From Hoeflea sp. (GTDB lineage: Bacteria; Pseudomonadota; Alphaproteobacteria; Rhizobiales; Rhizobiaceae): 64,000 nt of DNA. A program made the translations under genes and the position numbers. The notes beneath the pieces are model-generated. The model saw nothing but the letters and a program-made list of their open reading frames with translations, was not told the origin of the DNA and searched no databases. Location: positions 62,492-126,491 of the forward strand of contig NZ_NVXQ01000007.1 in NCBI RefSeq assembly GCF_002733955.1, given 5' to 3'. Numbering within the stretch: the first letter of the stretch is position 1; each line of letters begins with the position of its first letter. This document shows positions 44,223 to 52,126 of the stretch, piece after piece.

Positions 44223-45056
44223 TTATTCGCAGAGGCGGTATCCGCCTCTGCGTTTTATTATGTCGAGATGCAGGTGATCGGCATGGCTGGCATTGCTGCC
44301 GGGGCCGAGCACGGTGGTAAAGTGCAGGCAGGCACCGCCGCGAACTGCGCGCTGAAAAGCCTCCTCCACGGTCCCGTCGCCCGCGCGCGGTGATACCGGG
44401 ATCGGATCATGACCCTTGAATTCAAAACTCATGACGTCGACTGCGTTGCCGATGGCATGTTCCGACATCTTGCCGGTGGAAGCGTTGTTGCGTCGGCGGC
44501 ATACATAGGTCGAGCCATGGTTGATCTGGGCAAGGGCGGTCTTGTCGCCCAGGGCTTCTGCCGCCGGCACCACAACGGTATCGGTCCAGCGCGCCAGGGC
44601 CAGAGCCGTTTCACAGCGCAGCTGGGAGTTTGGCGCCAGCGAAACGCCGGGGATGACTTGCTCGATATTGTAGGGCGCGGTGATGCCGCAGCCGTTCTTG
44701 CCACGTAGCGGTTCAGCGCGGTCAAACACGGCGCCGAGCTTGCGCAGCTCCGCCTCACAGCTTGCAAGTGCTGCCTCGTCCGGTTTGGGGGCGGTGATCT
44801 CCGGAAGGTCCGGTTTGGCAGCGTTTTTCGTCGCCTCCGCGGAAGGCGTGGTGTCGGTTTTCTCCGAAGTGCCGGCTTCCTCATTGCCTGAAGAGTCCGG
44901 TTTCTCCTGGCCCGACGGCTTGTCCTTCGGCACAGGCGTACTGCCGGCGGCTTGTTCGGCAGGCCGCGGATTTTCGGCAGGCAACGGGCCGTCTTCGGGC
45001 AGGGTTACGCCCGTCGCAATGGCGAGGCACACGGGAAGGACAGTCAGGCGGCGCAC
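44223..45056 (-). CDS. Extensin-like family protein (M15/D,D-peptidase fold)
   Basis: A 277-residue exported protein with a GTG start at 45056 (AGGGA about 9 bases upstream). After a signal peptide comes a ~75-residue low-complexity Pro/Glu/Lys/Thr linker. The extensin-like C-terminal domain follows: 'LRCETALALARWTDTVVVPAAEALG', 'GSTYVCRRRNNASTGKMSEHAIGNAVDVMSFEF' and 'SNASHADHLHLDI'. The S-x-H-x-x-G-x-A-x-D and H-x-D-H-x-H-x-D motifs are the zinc ligands of the D-Ala-D-Ala carboxypeptidase (M15) fold. A cell-wall hydrolase role is likely. It is 4 bases after an L,D-transpeptidase gene. Confidence 0.88.
   Translation of the reverse strand: MRRLTVLPVCLAIATGVTLPEDGPLPAENPRPAEQAAGSTPVPKDKPSGQEKPDSSGNEEAGTSEKTDTTPSAEATKNAAKPDLPEITAPKPDEAALASCEAELRKLGAVFDRAEPLRGKNGCGITAPYNIEQVIPGVSLAPNSQLRCETALALARWTDTVVVPAAEALGDKTALAQINHGSTYVCRRRNNASTGKMSEHAIGNAVDVMSFEFKGHDPIPVSPRAGDGTVEEAFQRAVRGGACLHFTTVLGPGSNASHADHLHLDIIKRRGGYRLCE
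44228..44256 (+). terminator. Terminator of the TonB receptor, inside the end of the extensin-like gene
   Basis: CGCAGAGGCGG (44228-44238) pairs exactly with CCGCCTCTGCG (44242-44252), loop TAT, followed by TTTT. The hairpin lies within the last codons of the convergent extensin-like gene, so one sequence codes for protein on one strand and ends transcription on the other. Confidence 0.82.
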
Positions 45057-45060
45057 GTGA

Positions 45061-46035
45061 TCAATCCCTGAATTCCACTGTCACGCCTTGGCTGACCATA
45101 TGGGCGAGTTCATTCGCATCCCAGTTGGTCATGCGCACGCAGCCATGACTGCTGGTCTTGTCGATCTTGGAAGGCGCGGGCGTGCCGTGAATGCCGTAGG
45201 TCGGCTCGGAGAGATCGATCCAGACATTGCCGACAGGGCCGTTCGGACCGGGTGGCAGGGTCAGCGGCTCGGTGTTGTCGCCCTGCACGAAGTTCTTCGG
45301 ATTGTAGCTGTAGGTGGGGTCGATGGCGACGGCGGTGACGCTGTGCGTGCCGCTGGGAGACGGCGTGCTCGAGCTGCCGATCGTGACCGGGTAGATTGCA
45401 ACCAGGGTCTGGGAAGCATCATAGGCCAGAAGACGCGCCTGGCTCTTGTCGGCCACGAGGCTTGCGACTTCCGCTTGCTGATCGGTGCCGGGATCAGCAA
45501 CAAAAATAGTCTCACCCGCGGTAAACTGTGCTTCCGGGTTAAGCTCGGTGAGGAAATCCTCGTCCATGTGAAAGCGCTCGGCCAGCTTTTCCTTGACGCT
45601 GGTAAACCCCAGCCGGTCGAGCTTGGCGAGTTCAGCGTAGTCTTCCGGCAGTTCGGCGGAGAGACCCGACATGTCTTCTTCGGTGATGGTGTAGGAGACG
45701 ATCACATCATGGCCCATTGCCTGCAGCGTGTCCCAGACCAGTTGGTCGAGCTGACCGTCGGCGTCGATGCCGTTGACCTGCTCGAAACCGCGGATCGCCT
45801 TTTCAACATTTTCACCGGAGTAGCCGTCGATCACGCCCGGTGAGGCTCCGGCGCGGTCGAGAAGAATCTGCAACCGGACAGCCAGAGGGCTTTGCCCTTC
45901 GGCCAGCTGCTCGCCAGTGAACGCAGCCGCGTTGATGGCGGCAGGGTCCATCAGAGCCGCATCAGCCTTGCCCATCGTCACGACAGCAGCAAAGGTGGCG
46001 GCAGCAATCGCAAGCAGGATCTGGATCGTGTCCAT
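45061..46035 (-). CDS. L,D-transpeptidase (YkuD) with peptidoglycan-binding domain
   Basis: A 324-residue exported enzyme. It has a signal peptide (MDTIQILLAIAAATFAAVVTMGKADA), a PG_binding_1 domain (about 48-100: 'LAVRLQILLDRAGASPGVIDGYSGENVEKAIRGFEQVNG'), a LysM-like segment ('LAERFHMDEDFLTELNPEAQFTAGETIFV'), and the YkuD domain with 'YGIHGTPAPSKIDKTSSHGCVRMTN' (catalytic C299). It makes 3-3 cross-links or attaches proteins to peptidoglycan. Start 46035; an ATG at 46092 would add residues ahead of the signal peptide. First gene of a pair with the extensin-like gene. Confidence 0.92.
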   Translation of the reverse strand: MDTIQILLAIAAATFAAVVTMGKADAALMDPAAINAAAFTGEQLAEGQSPLAVRLQILLDRAGASPGVIDGYSGENVEKAIRGFEQVNGIDADGQLDQLVWDTLQAMGHDVIVSYTITEEDMSGLSAELPEDYAELAKLDRLGFTSVKEKLAERFHMDEDFLTELNPEAQFTAGETIFVADPGTDQQAEVASLVADKSQARLLAYDASQTLVAIYPVTIGSSSTPSPSGTHSVTAVAIDPTYSYNPKNFVQGDNTEPLTLPPGPNGPVGNVWIDLSEPTYGIHGTPAPSKIDKTSSHGCVRMTNWDANELAHMVSQGVTVEFRD

Positions 46036-46227
46036 CGAATGTATTCCCCGTTCATACCAGGACGCTTCGCAAGTGAGCGTCACGGGGTTCAAACGCGCGA
46101 GATGCGAAAAAGATGCATGAGGCCTGTTTGTTCGGCGAAATTGCGCGACGATGCTGACCTGGAGACATCCTCCCGGTATGGAGCGTGGCGACGAGGCTGC
46201 AGAACCTGCCGCCGTTGCGTGGAACCG

Positions 46228-47748
46228 TCAGAGCGGCTGGGCACCGCGCCAGGAGGTGAGCGCGGAAAGCCGCGCCGTCTTCTTGAACTGATGCCGGTCC
46301 ATGCGCCTGAGAATCCCGGCGAGAAACCGGATGGTTTCGGCAATATAGGGTCCCTTGTTGAGCATGATGCATTCCGCGCGCTGCCCCATGGCGGCATCGG
46401 TGACTTCCGCGCGTGAGGGAGCGCCGGTCTTGAGCAGGGTTTCGAGTACCTGCGTCGCCCATACCACGGGTATGTGGGCGGCTTCACAGAGCCAGAGGAT
46501 CTCTTCCTGGGCCTCGGAGAGCCGTTCGGTGCCGACCTCCATCGCAAGGTCGCCGCGCGCAATCATCACCGCGACGGGGTGATGCGAGCCTGCCTGAACG
46601 ATCAGGCGGGGCAGGTTGCGTACTGCCAGTCCGGTTTCGATTTTCAACAGCAGGGGTTGTGGCGGCCGCTCGCCGCGATGCTGCTTGAGGGCCGCCATCA
46701 GGCCGCGGATGTCTTGCGGGCGCTGCACGAAAGAACAGCCCACGATATCGGCGTTGGCGGCAACGAAGGGCAGGTTTTCGCGGTCGGTTGCGGTCAGATG
46801 TTCGATCTCAAGATCGACAGCGGGGAAGTTGATGCCTTTTTCGAGCTTCAGTTTCTTGCCCTTGTCGGCAACCACCGTGACTTCCAGAATCGCGCCGTCC
46901 TCGACCAGTTCCACCACCCGGGCGCCGATCTTGCCGTCATCGATCCATACCTGGAGTCCCGGTTGCAGCTTGGCGACGATATCGGGGAATGTGATTGTGA
47001 TTGACGGCAACGCTGCGTGTTTCGAGGCAGGCTTGCGCAGCAGCTGAAACCGGTCGCCACGATAGAGCCGCCTGGTCTTGCGCGGGCTGATGCTCTCGAT
47101 CCGGCATTTCGGACCGGCGATGTCCATCACAACCGGGCAGGTTCTCTCAGCCCGGGCAGCGGACGCTCGGATGTTGGAAATCATGGCAGCCCATACGCTG
47201 GGTCCGTCATGGGCGCAATTGATGCGGAAGCAGCTGGCGCCGGCCTCGACCAGCCGGTCAACAAAGTCCGCATCGGTGGCGCCCTGTTGCGGCATGGTCA
47301 CCATGATGCGGGTGTTGTGCGCGCCGGGGTAGTCACCGAAAAAACGGTTCTGATCGGATGTGATCTGCGCCAGTCCGGCATCAAGCGCTGCGGGTTCGGG
47401 CCACGCTGCCGGCAATCCGGAGAGGCCATCGAGCGTTGCGCTGACAGCGGCGAGCGATGGACGCAGATGAGCTTCGGCGCGCCCCAGCGATGACAGTCCA
47501 AGAACCGAAAGGCTGGATTGAAGCCCGGTCAGATCGTGCTGCCGGGCGGCCAGGTAACAGGCGAGATTTTCCGCACCGGCGCGAAAGACGGGGCGCGCGA
47601 TCTCGCTCTCCCAGCCGGCGAAGATCAAGGCGCTGTCCGCGTCAATCCTGGCGATGGCTTCATCAAGCAGTTTGCGGCAGGCGGCGATCTGCTCGGTGTT
47701 TGCCGGTCTGCGGCTGTGGTCTGGAAACTTGCCTGTGTCTTCGCTCAC
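46228..47748 (-). CDS. Noncanonical pyruvate kinase-like protein
   Basis: A 506-residue protein with a GTG start at 47748, preceded by GGAAGGA. The C-terminal ~370 residues are a pyruvate kinase barrel: 'GASCFRINCAHDGP', 'VMDIAGPKCRIE', 'VWIDDGKIGARV', 'GINFPAVDL', 'GCSFVQRPQDI', 'LLKIETGLAVRNLP', 'MIARGDLAMEVG', 'VWATQVLETLLKTGAPSRAEVTDAA' and 'ECIMLNKG'. The usual C-terminal allosteric domain is missing. Instead there is a ~130-residue helical N-terminal extension of no known family. Canonical motifs are changed in places (RxNFSHG to RINCAHD; LSGET to LNKG). It may act on phosphoenolpyruvate or have a new role. Confidence 0.82.
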   Translation of the reverse strand: MSEDTGKFPDHSRRPANTEQIAACRKLLDEAIARIDADSALIFAGWESEIARPVFRAGAENLACYLAARQHDLTGLQSSLSVLGLSSLGRAEAHLRPSLAAVSATLDGLSGLPAAWPEPAALDAGLAQITSDQNRFFGDYPGAHNTRIMVTMPQQGATDADFVDRLVEAGASCFRINCAHDGPSVWAAMISNIRASAARAERTCPVVMDIAGPKCRIESISPRKTRRLYRGDRFQLLRKPASKHAALPSITITFPDIVAKLQPGLQVWIDDGKIGARVVELVEDGAILEVTVVADKGKKLKLEKGINFPAVDLEIEHLTATDRENLPFVAANADIVGCSFVQRPQDIRGLMAALKQHRGERPPQPLLLKIETGLAVRNLPRLIVQAGSHHPVAVMIARGDLAMEVGTERLSEAQEEILWLCEAAHIPVVWATQVLETLLKTGAPSRAEVTDAAMGQRAECIMLNKGPYIAETIRFLAGILRRMDRHQFKKTARLSALTSWRGAQPL

Positions 47749-47854
47749 ATCTGTCCTTCCGGGGGGGAGGCGATCGGGAACCCGCTGTCCAGGTCTGCAG
47801 CTGTGGCCGAGAAATACAGACAACGGGCTTCATTATCATGACAGCATCAGGGCG

Positions 47855-48259
47855 TTACGCGTCGTCCGGTTTGTCTGAGGATTGCGTAGCTGTCGCGGTG
47901 CCCGGTTGAGCGTCATCGTCATCGATCTCGCGGACGATCTCCACCTGGACGTGGGTGATGAAAGCCGCGATGGTGCCGAGGATTGCGAGCCAGGGTGCGG
48001 CAAGCGCAACAGCACCGCCGGCGACCACACCGAAGGTCAGAGGCGTTTCCAGCACGATGTCGCCATCGGATGCCTTGATGCGCAATTGCCGGACATTGCC
48101 TTGCTTGAGCAGATCCTTGACCTGGTCAACGAGCTGGTTGCCCATGACCTCGATTTCCTCGGTGAATGTTCTCTTTCCCTTGCCGTCCTGCGTATCCATG
48201 GATTTCATCCCTGATGAGCCGTGAAGGTGATTGAGTGCATCCTTGCGTAGACGCTGCAT
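47855..48259 (-). CDS. DUF4342 family protein
   Basis: A protein of up to 134 residues. The core 'TFTEEIEVMGNQLVDQVKDLLKQGNVRQLRIKASDGDIVLETPLTFGVVAGGAVALAAPWLAILGTIAAFITHVQVEI' matches DUF4342, with one hydrophobic segment (about 75-100). The ATG at 48259 has AAGGA about 9 bases upstream; ATGs at 48208 and 48199 are alternatives closer to the conserved part. The C-terminus is acidic. The role is unknown. Confidence 0.8.
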   Translation of the reverse strand: MQRLRKDALNHLHGSSGMKSMDTQDGKGKRTFTEEIEVMGNQLVDQVKDLLKQGNVRQLRIKASDGDIVLETPLTFGVVAGGAVALAAPWLAILGTIAAFITHVQVEIVREIDDDDAQPGTATATQSSDKPDDA

Positions 48260-48383
48260 GGGTTGGCGTCCTTGATGAGGATCAATTGTTTCTCAGACAA
48301 TAGTGCGCGGTTGCAGGCGGCCAGGCAACCGGGCCAAGCACTTGGAACGCGGCAAGCGATCCGGGCATTTCAACAAGGTCGCC

Positions 48384-49157
48384 TCAGGGGCGGTTGAAGG
48401 CGCGGCTGACCCTGCCCCAGGCGCAATGCGGGAAATAGGGGTAGCTGTCGGTGACGAAATAGACGAATTTGCCGTTCAGCGTTCCGCCATTGCACTCGTC
48501 GTGCCTGCCCGATCCGCCGGTGTAGTGCCAGTCCTGCACATAGGTGCCGTCATGCTTGCCGCCGGGGCCGCCATTGCGGTGTCCGGGCTTGAGCGAATAG
48601 CCGGATTTGGCACGGCTGCCGACATAGTGGAGCTCGAACCCGTCTGCGGCAAAGCCGACGAGCGAGGATGTGCCCTGCAAGCCAGCCTTCGGCATGGCGT
48701 GATAGTGATAGAGACCGCGCTGATCGACATGGGCATTGTTGCGGTCGAGGCCCAGCATCTTGCCGGCGCCCTTTCCGTCCAGTTGCCAGCCCGAGGCAGG
48801 GTTGCGGCTGTGCCCGCGTCTCGAAGACGCGTCGTAATAGTCGGCGGTTCCCGGCCGGATCATGACGCCGTTGATGGCGAAGCCTGTCGATCCGCGAAGC
48901 ATGGTGGCGCGTCCGGTCTTCTTCGGATTTTCCGGCACGCAAACCTCGATATGCTGAGCCCTGATCCGGTGCGGATTGCCCGAATTGGTGAATTTGCCGG
49001 TGGCATGGTTGGGCAAGCCGTTGGAGACCATGCAGATCTGGCCGCGGCTCTTGGTGATGGAAACAGACCCGGAAGCGGCTTCCGCGACCGCGGCGCTTGT
49101 AATAACTCCGGCAGCGGTGACACCTGCAAAGAGGACGTATGCGAGTGTGGTATTCAT
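48384..49157 (-). CDS. YHYH-domain exported protein
   Basis: A 257-residue protein with a signal peptide (MNTTLAYVLFAGVTAAGVITSAAVAEA). The diagnostic GLYHYHAMP (YHYH domain) is followed by 'LVGFAADGFELHY', then 'DWHYTGGSGRHDECNGGTLNGKFVYFVTDSYPYFPHCAWG'. Three or four cysteines suggest disulfides. The domain occurs in secreted proteins of unknown role and is sometimes thought to bind metal. GGGGAA precedes the ATG at 49157; a longer frame upstream is not supported. It is divergent from the PAP2 gene. Confidence 0.85.
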   Translation of the reverse strand: MNTTLAYVLFAGVTAAGVITSAAVAEAASGSVSITKSRGQICMVSNGLPNHATGKFTNSGNPHRIRAQHIEVCVPENPKKTGRATMLRGSTGFAINGVMIRPGTADYYDASSRRGHSRNPASGWQLDGKGAGKMLGLDRNNAHVDQRGLYHYHAMPKAGLQGTSSLVGFAADGFELHYVGSRAKSGYSLKPGHRNGGPGGKHDGTYVQDWHYTGGSGRHDECNGGTLNGKFVYFVTDSYPYFPHCAWGRVSRAFNRP

Positions 49158-49270
49158 GATGTTCCCCATTGTTGTGTTTGACGCCTGAAAATTACGGATT
49201 GCCACCTTTCCATGCGATGACGGGGAGATGACAAAATTGTAACGCTCACCGGTGCCGCCATCCGAAATGT

Positions 49271-49295
49271 GGAACGAAGCGGCGTCTGGTGTGTT
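49271..49295 (+). promoter_or_regulatory. EcfG/RpoE2-type general stress promoter for the PAP2 gene
   Basis: GGAAC (49271-49275), a 16-base spacer, then TGTT (49292-49295) match the GGAAC-N16/17-(C/T)GTT consensus of alphaproteobacterial general-stress sigma factors. It lies 35 bases before the ATG at 49331. Confidence 0.5.
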
Positions 49296-49330
49296 CATGG
49301 TAGTGACTGAAAAGTGGGGCGACGAGCTGA

Positions 49331-50074
49331 ATGGCTGAATCAAAAATCACCGAGACACTGAGGGACTGGCTTGTCCGTGGGCTCAAGACCGGCAACGCCA
49401 ATCGCCTTCCGGTGTTGTTGCTCGGGATCATCACGCTTGGGGTTTACGGTTTTATCGAGATCGCGGACGAAGTGGCCGAAGGTGAAATCCGCCATTTCGA
49501 CGAGGCGTTGTTCCTGATGTTCCGCGTCGCCGGCGATCCGTCGCGGGCGCTCGGTCCGGCGTGGCTGCAGGAAACGGCAGTCGAAGTGACAGCTGTCGGC
49601 GGATATCCGCTGATCGTGCTGACGCTGGCCGCGGTTTGCGGCTTCTTTATCGTGACACGGCATTATGGCGCAGCACTTTACGCCGTTGCCTCGATCGGTT
49701 CCGGGGCGCTGATCAGCTATACGCTCAAGCAATATTATGCCCGACCCCGGCCTGACCTGGTGGACCATCTCGATACGGTCCATACCGCAAGTTTTCCAAG
49801 CGGCCACGCGCTGGTGACGACCGTTGCCTATCTGACGCTTGCGGCCATCGTGGTTGGCTATCTGGAAACCGGCCGGGCACGGATCTACGTGATCAGTGTT
49901 GCCGTTCTCGTCGCCGTCATGGTGGGCGTCAGCCGGGTCTATCTTGGTGTGCACTGGCCGAGCGATGTCGCCGCAGGCTGGGCGCTTGGCGCCGCCTGGG
50001 CGAGCTTTTCCTGGCTGATTTTCCACATGCTTCAACGACGCGACCTGAGGACCAGAAAATGGCAGACACAATGA
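49331..50074 (+). CDS. PAP2-family membrane phosphatase
   Basis: A 247-residue, roughly six-helix membrane protein with the three lipid-phosphatase motifs in order: KQYYARPRP (K-x6-R-P), SFPSGHA (P-S-G-H) and SRVYLGVHWPSD (S-R-x5-H-x3-D). It probably dephosphorylates undecaprenyl-diphosphate or phosphatidic acid at the outer face of the inner membrane. Its end overlaps the DUF1206 gene by 16 bases. A stress-type promoter lies upstream. Confidence 0.92.
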   Translation: MAESKITETLRDWLVRGLKTGNANRLPVLLLGIITLGVYGFIEIADEVAEGEIRHFDEALFLMFRVAGDPSRALGPAWLQETAVEVTAVGGYPLIVLTLAAVCGFFIVTRHYGAALYAVASIGSGALISYTLKQYYARPRPDLVDHLDTVHTASFPSGHALVTTVAYLTLAAIVVGYLETGRARIYVISVAVLVAVMVGVSRVYLGVHWPSDVAAGWALGAAWASFSWLIFHMLQRRDLRTRKWQTQ

Positions 50075-50871
50075 CCGCCGGTACAACCTGGCATGACTGG
50101 TTCAAGCCGTTCGCGCGGCTGGGCTATGGCGCACGCGGGCTGGTCTACCTGGTGCTGGCCTTCTTCATTGTCAGCGCGGCCCTGACGACCGGCAGCGGCG
50201 GCGATTCCAAAGACGCCGTGCGCTTCATCACGCAGTCGACCGCGAGCGCCATCATGGCGCCCTTGCTGATCGTCAGCCTCGCAGGCTATTGCCTGTGGCG
50301 GCTGGTGCAGGCGGTGTTCGACACCGATGATCACGGCGTTCGTCCCTTCGGGCTTGCTGTACGGGCCGGCCTGATTGGCTCGGCAGCCTCCTACGCCTTT
50401 CTGATGGCCTATGCCTTCTCACTGTGGTGGGGTGGAAACTTCTCCTCCGGGGGTGGATCCGGAGGCGGCTTCGCCCAGACAGCGGCGAGCTTCATCGGCG
50501 CCGGTCCGGTCTCGCTCGCCCTGAGCGCCATTTTCGCCATTGTTGGCGGCGCGCATATCTGGAAGGCGATCAGCCGCAAGTACCGCGATCACATCAAGGC
50601 TTCACCGATGGTGGGCAAATGGATCGATCTGGCGGCAATCGGCGGATTGTGCTCCCGCGGCGTGATCTTCCTGATTATCGCCTTCCTGCTGCTGCGGCAC
50701 GGGTTGCAAGGCAATGGCGGTCGTGCCGGGCTTGGCGATGCGCTGGATTTCATCGCCAGCCTGCCGTTCGGCGTCTGGCTGCTGGCCGCGACCGGGGCAG
50801 GGTTCTTCCTGTTCTCGGTCTATTCCTTTGCCGAAGCGATCTGGCGGCGCATCAACGTCGAAAACGCCTGA
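50059..50871 (+). CDS. DUF1206 membrane protein
   Basis: A 270-residue membrane protein made of three DUF1206 repeats of two helices each. The repeats start 'FARLGYGARGLVYLVLAFFIV', 'AVRAGLIGSAASYAFLMAYAF' and 'AAIGGLCSRGVIFLIIAFLLL'. Each is followed by 'IMAPLLIVSLAGYCLWRLVQAVFD'-type second halves ending in a W/F-R-x-x motif. The function is unknown. It overlaps and is co-translated with the PAP2 gene. Confidence 0.9.
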   Translation: MADTMTAGTTWHDWFKPFARLGYGARGLVYLVLAFFIVSAALTTGSGGDSKDAVRFITQSTASAIMAPLLIVSLAGYCLWRLVQAVFDTDDHGVRPFGLAVRAGLIGSAASYAFLMAYAFSLWWGGNFSSGGGSGGGFAQTAASFIGAGPVSLALSAIFAIVGGAHIWKAISRKYRDHIKASPMVGKWIDLAAIGGLCSRGVIFLIIAFLLLRHGLQGNGGRAGLGDALDFIASLPFGVWLLAATGAGFFLFSVYSFAEAIWRRINVENA

Positions 50872-50930
50872 GCAAGCCGCCCCGGCCGAATGCCGAGGGC
50901 GGCTATCCTGGCAGCAGGAAACTCCTAATT

Positions 50931-51040
50931 CATGACGCGTTCAAATGGATTCATTTGAACGACGACGAACAAGCATCATTTCCAAGCTCTACAGCGACCT
51001 TTGCGCATCCGATTGGATGCGCGGCACTGTAGCGCGGTTC
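50931..51040 (+). repeat. RIME-like intergenic repeat, copy 3
   Basis: First hairpin CGTTCAAAT...ATTTGAACG (50938-50946 and 50953-50961); second hairpin with the same 20-base core as copy 1 (GCGCATCCGATTGGATGCGC at 51003-51022), then GGCACTGTAGCGCGGTTC as in copy 2. It follows the DUF1206 gene by 59 bases. All three copies face the same way. Confidence 0.8.
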
Positions 51041-51065
51041 GCAACGCGAAGTCGCCGGTTGGTCA

Positions 51066-51479
51066 TTAGGCTAAAGCGTCCTGTCTTGGCGGGGTCACCT
51101 CGACCACGCTGAGGTCGTGGATCTGGCCGTTGCGGGCGGCATAGCTGATCGATTGCCCAGTCTTCAGGCCAATCAGTGCGGTACCGATAGGCGTGGTGAT
51201 CGATACCCGGCCTTGCTCGATATTGGCCTCGCCGGGATAGACCAGCGTCACGCTCTTGCTCTGGTTGCCGTCGGCAACATAGGTCACAGACGAGCCCATG
51301 CGCACCACGGAGGCCGCAATGGCGCGGTCGCTGACAATCCGGGCGCGCTCGATTTCCTGAGCCAGGTTTTCCGCAATCTCGGGCTGATTGCGCTCGCAGG
51401 CGGAGGCGAGGTTGCTGAGCCTGTTGTAGTCGCCTTCACTGATGGTGATTCTGGGCTTGCGCCGCATCTTTGCTTGCAT
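51066..51479 (-). CDS. rnk: Nucleoside diphosphate kinase regulator Rnk / GreA-GreB family
   Basis: A 137-residue protein. The N-terminal Rnk-type segment ('PRITISEGDYNRLSNLASACERNQPEIAENLAQEIERARIV') and the GreA/GreB C-terminal domain ('VRMGSSVTYVADGNQSKSVTLVYPGEANIEQGRVSITTPIGTALIGLKTGQSI') are both present. Rnk binds RNA polymerase's secondary channel without the long cleavage-stimulating coiled coil. Start 51479; a longer frame to 51521 lacks family match. It stands alone. Confidence 0.87.
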   Translation of the reverse strand: MQAKMRRKPRITISEGDYNRLSNLASACERNQPEIAENLAQEIERARIVSDRAIAASVVRMGSSVTYVADGNQSKSVTLVYPGEANIEQGRVSITTPIGTALIGLKTGQSISYAARNGQIHDLSVVEVTPPRQDALA

Positions 51480-51521
51480 TGATCTGTCCACGCGCTGAGA
51501 TTCCCCGGCCGCTGGCGGCAA

Positions 51522-51955
51522 GGGTAGGTTATCGGAAATTTCGAAGTTATCGCGCCGTTGAGAGCGGGGAGTTCAAAGTGTCGCCAGGACGCTATTGGAA
51601 ACCCTGCATTGAAGCCCCGCGGTCCGGGGGCGCATGTCATCGAACCGAGGGTCAGATTTCCGCGATGGGAAAGGCCCTGAAAAACCGTGTGATATGGGTG
51701 CGGTACGTGCTCATGATGAAAATGTGGGACAAGATTCAGGCGAAGTCAAGGCGATCATTTCGGGTTGATCGAGGTGGCCAGTGAACCGGTAATCCCTGTT
51801 CTCCTGTCGGCATATGGCGGTACTTCGGGATGGCGGTTTTACGAGTGCAATGTGGGTCAAACCCGGTAGTTGGAATGCCTCGGCTGTGGGCTTTGAAGCA
51901 ATGGACGCCTTCAATGCACTTGATGCTTTGCACGGCCTGCGCTAAGAGCTTGGGC
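51522..51955. other. Intergenic region, 434 bases, upstream of the trp leader
   Basis: No gene with family support is visible; short frames on both strands look random. It holds the rnk promoter on the left and the trp promoter at its right end. Confidence 0.5.
51920..51948 (+). promoter_or_regulatory. Promoter of trpL-trpE(G), apparently giving a leaderless trpL
   Basis: TTGATG (51920-51925), a 17-base spacer and TAAGAG (51943-51948) place the expected +1 about 7 bases on, at the A of the trpL ATG (51956). In S. meliloti the trp leader transcript is known to start at the A of its AUG. Confidence 0.55.
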
Positions 51956-52003
51956 ATGACGATGCACGTGGCACAGAAGAATTGGTGGTGGGTTCGCTCC
52001 TAG
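51956..52003 (+). CDS. trpL: trp operon leader peptide
   Basis: A 15-codon frame MTMHVAQKNWWWVRS with three consecutive Trp codons, followed by TAG. It is too small for ordinary gene calling. It sits ahead of a strong attenuator hairpin and trpE(G), as in other rhizobia. A second ATG at 51962 is an alternative start. Ribosome stalling at the Trp codons under Trp shortage would free the downstream antiterminator. In S. meliloti the free leader RNA and the peptide have further roles in trans; that is known for the relative, not shown here. Confidence 0.9.
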   Translation: MTMHVAQKNWWWVRS

Positions 52004-52075
52004 GCGGCCTTTGACCACGCATGCGCGTTTAAGATCAACAAGCCGCCCGGGACTTCAAGGTCCGGCGGCTTTTTT
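52003..52075 (+). terminator. trp attenuator: antiterminator and terminator hairpins
   Basis: Terminator: AAGCCGCC (52040-52047) pairs with GGCGGCTT (52063-52070), with an inner GGAC/GTCC stem, followed by six T. Antiterminator: GGCGGC (52003-52008), just at the trpL stop, can pair with GCCGCC (52042-52047) instead. GTGGT within the Trp codons (51985-51989) can pair with ACCAC (52014-52018), which gives the competing 1:2 fold. Confidence 0.88.
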
Positions 52076-52126
52076 GTTTGCCCCGCCGGATCAGGTTCGC
52101 CGGACCGGTTCAAACGGAGTTTTGAA

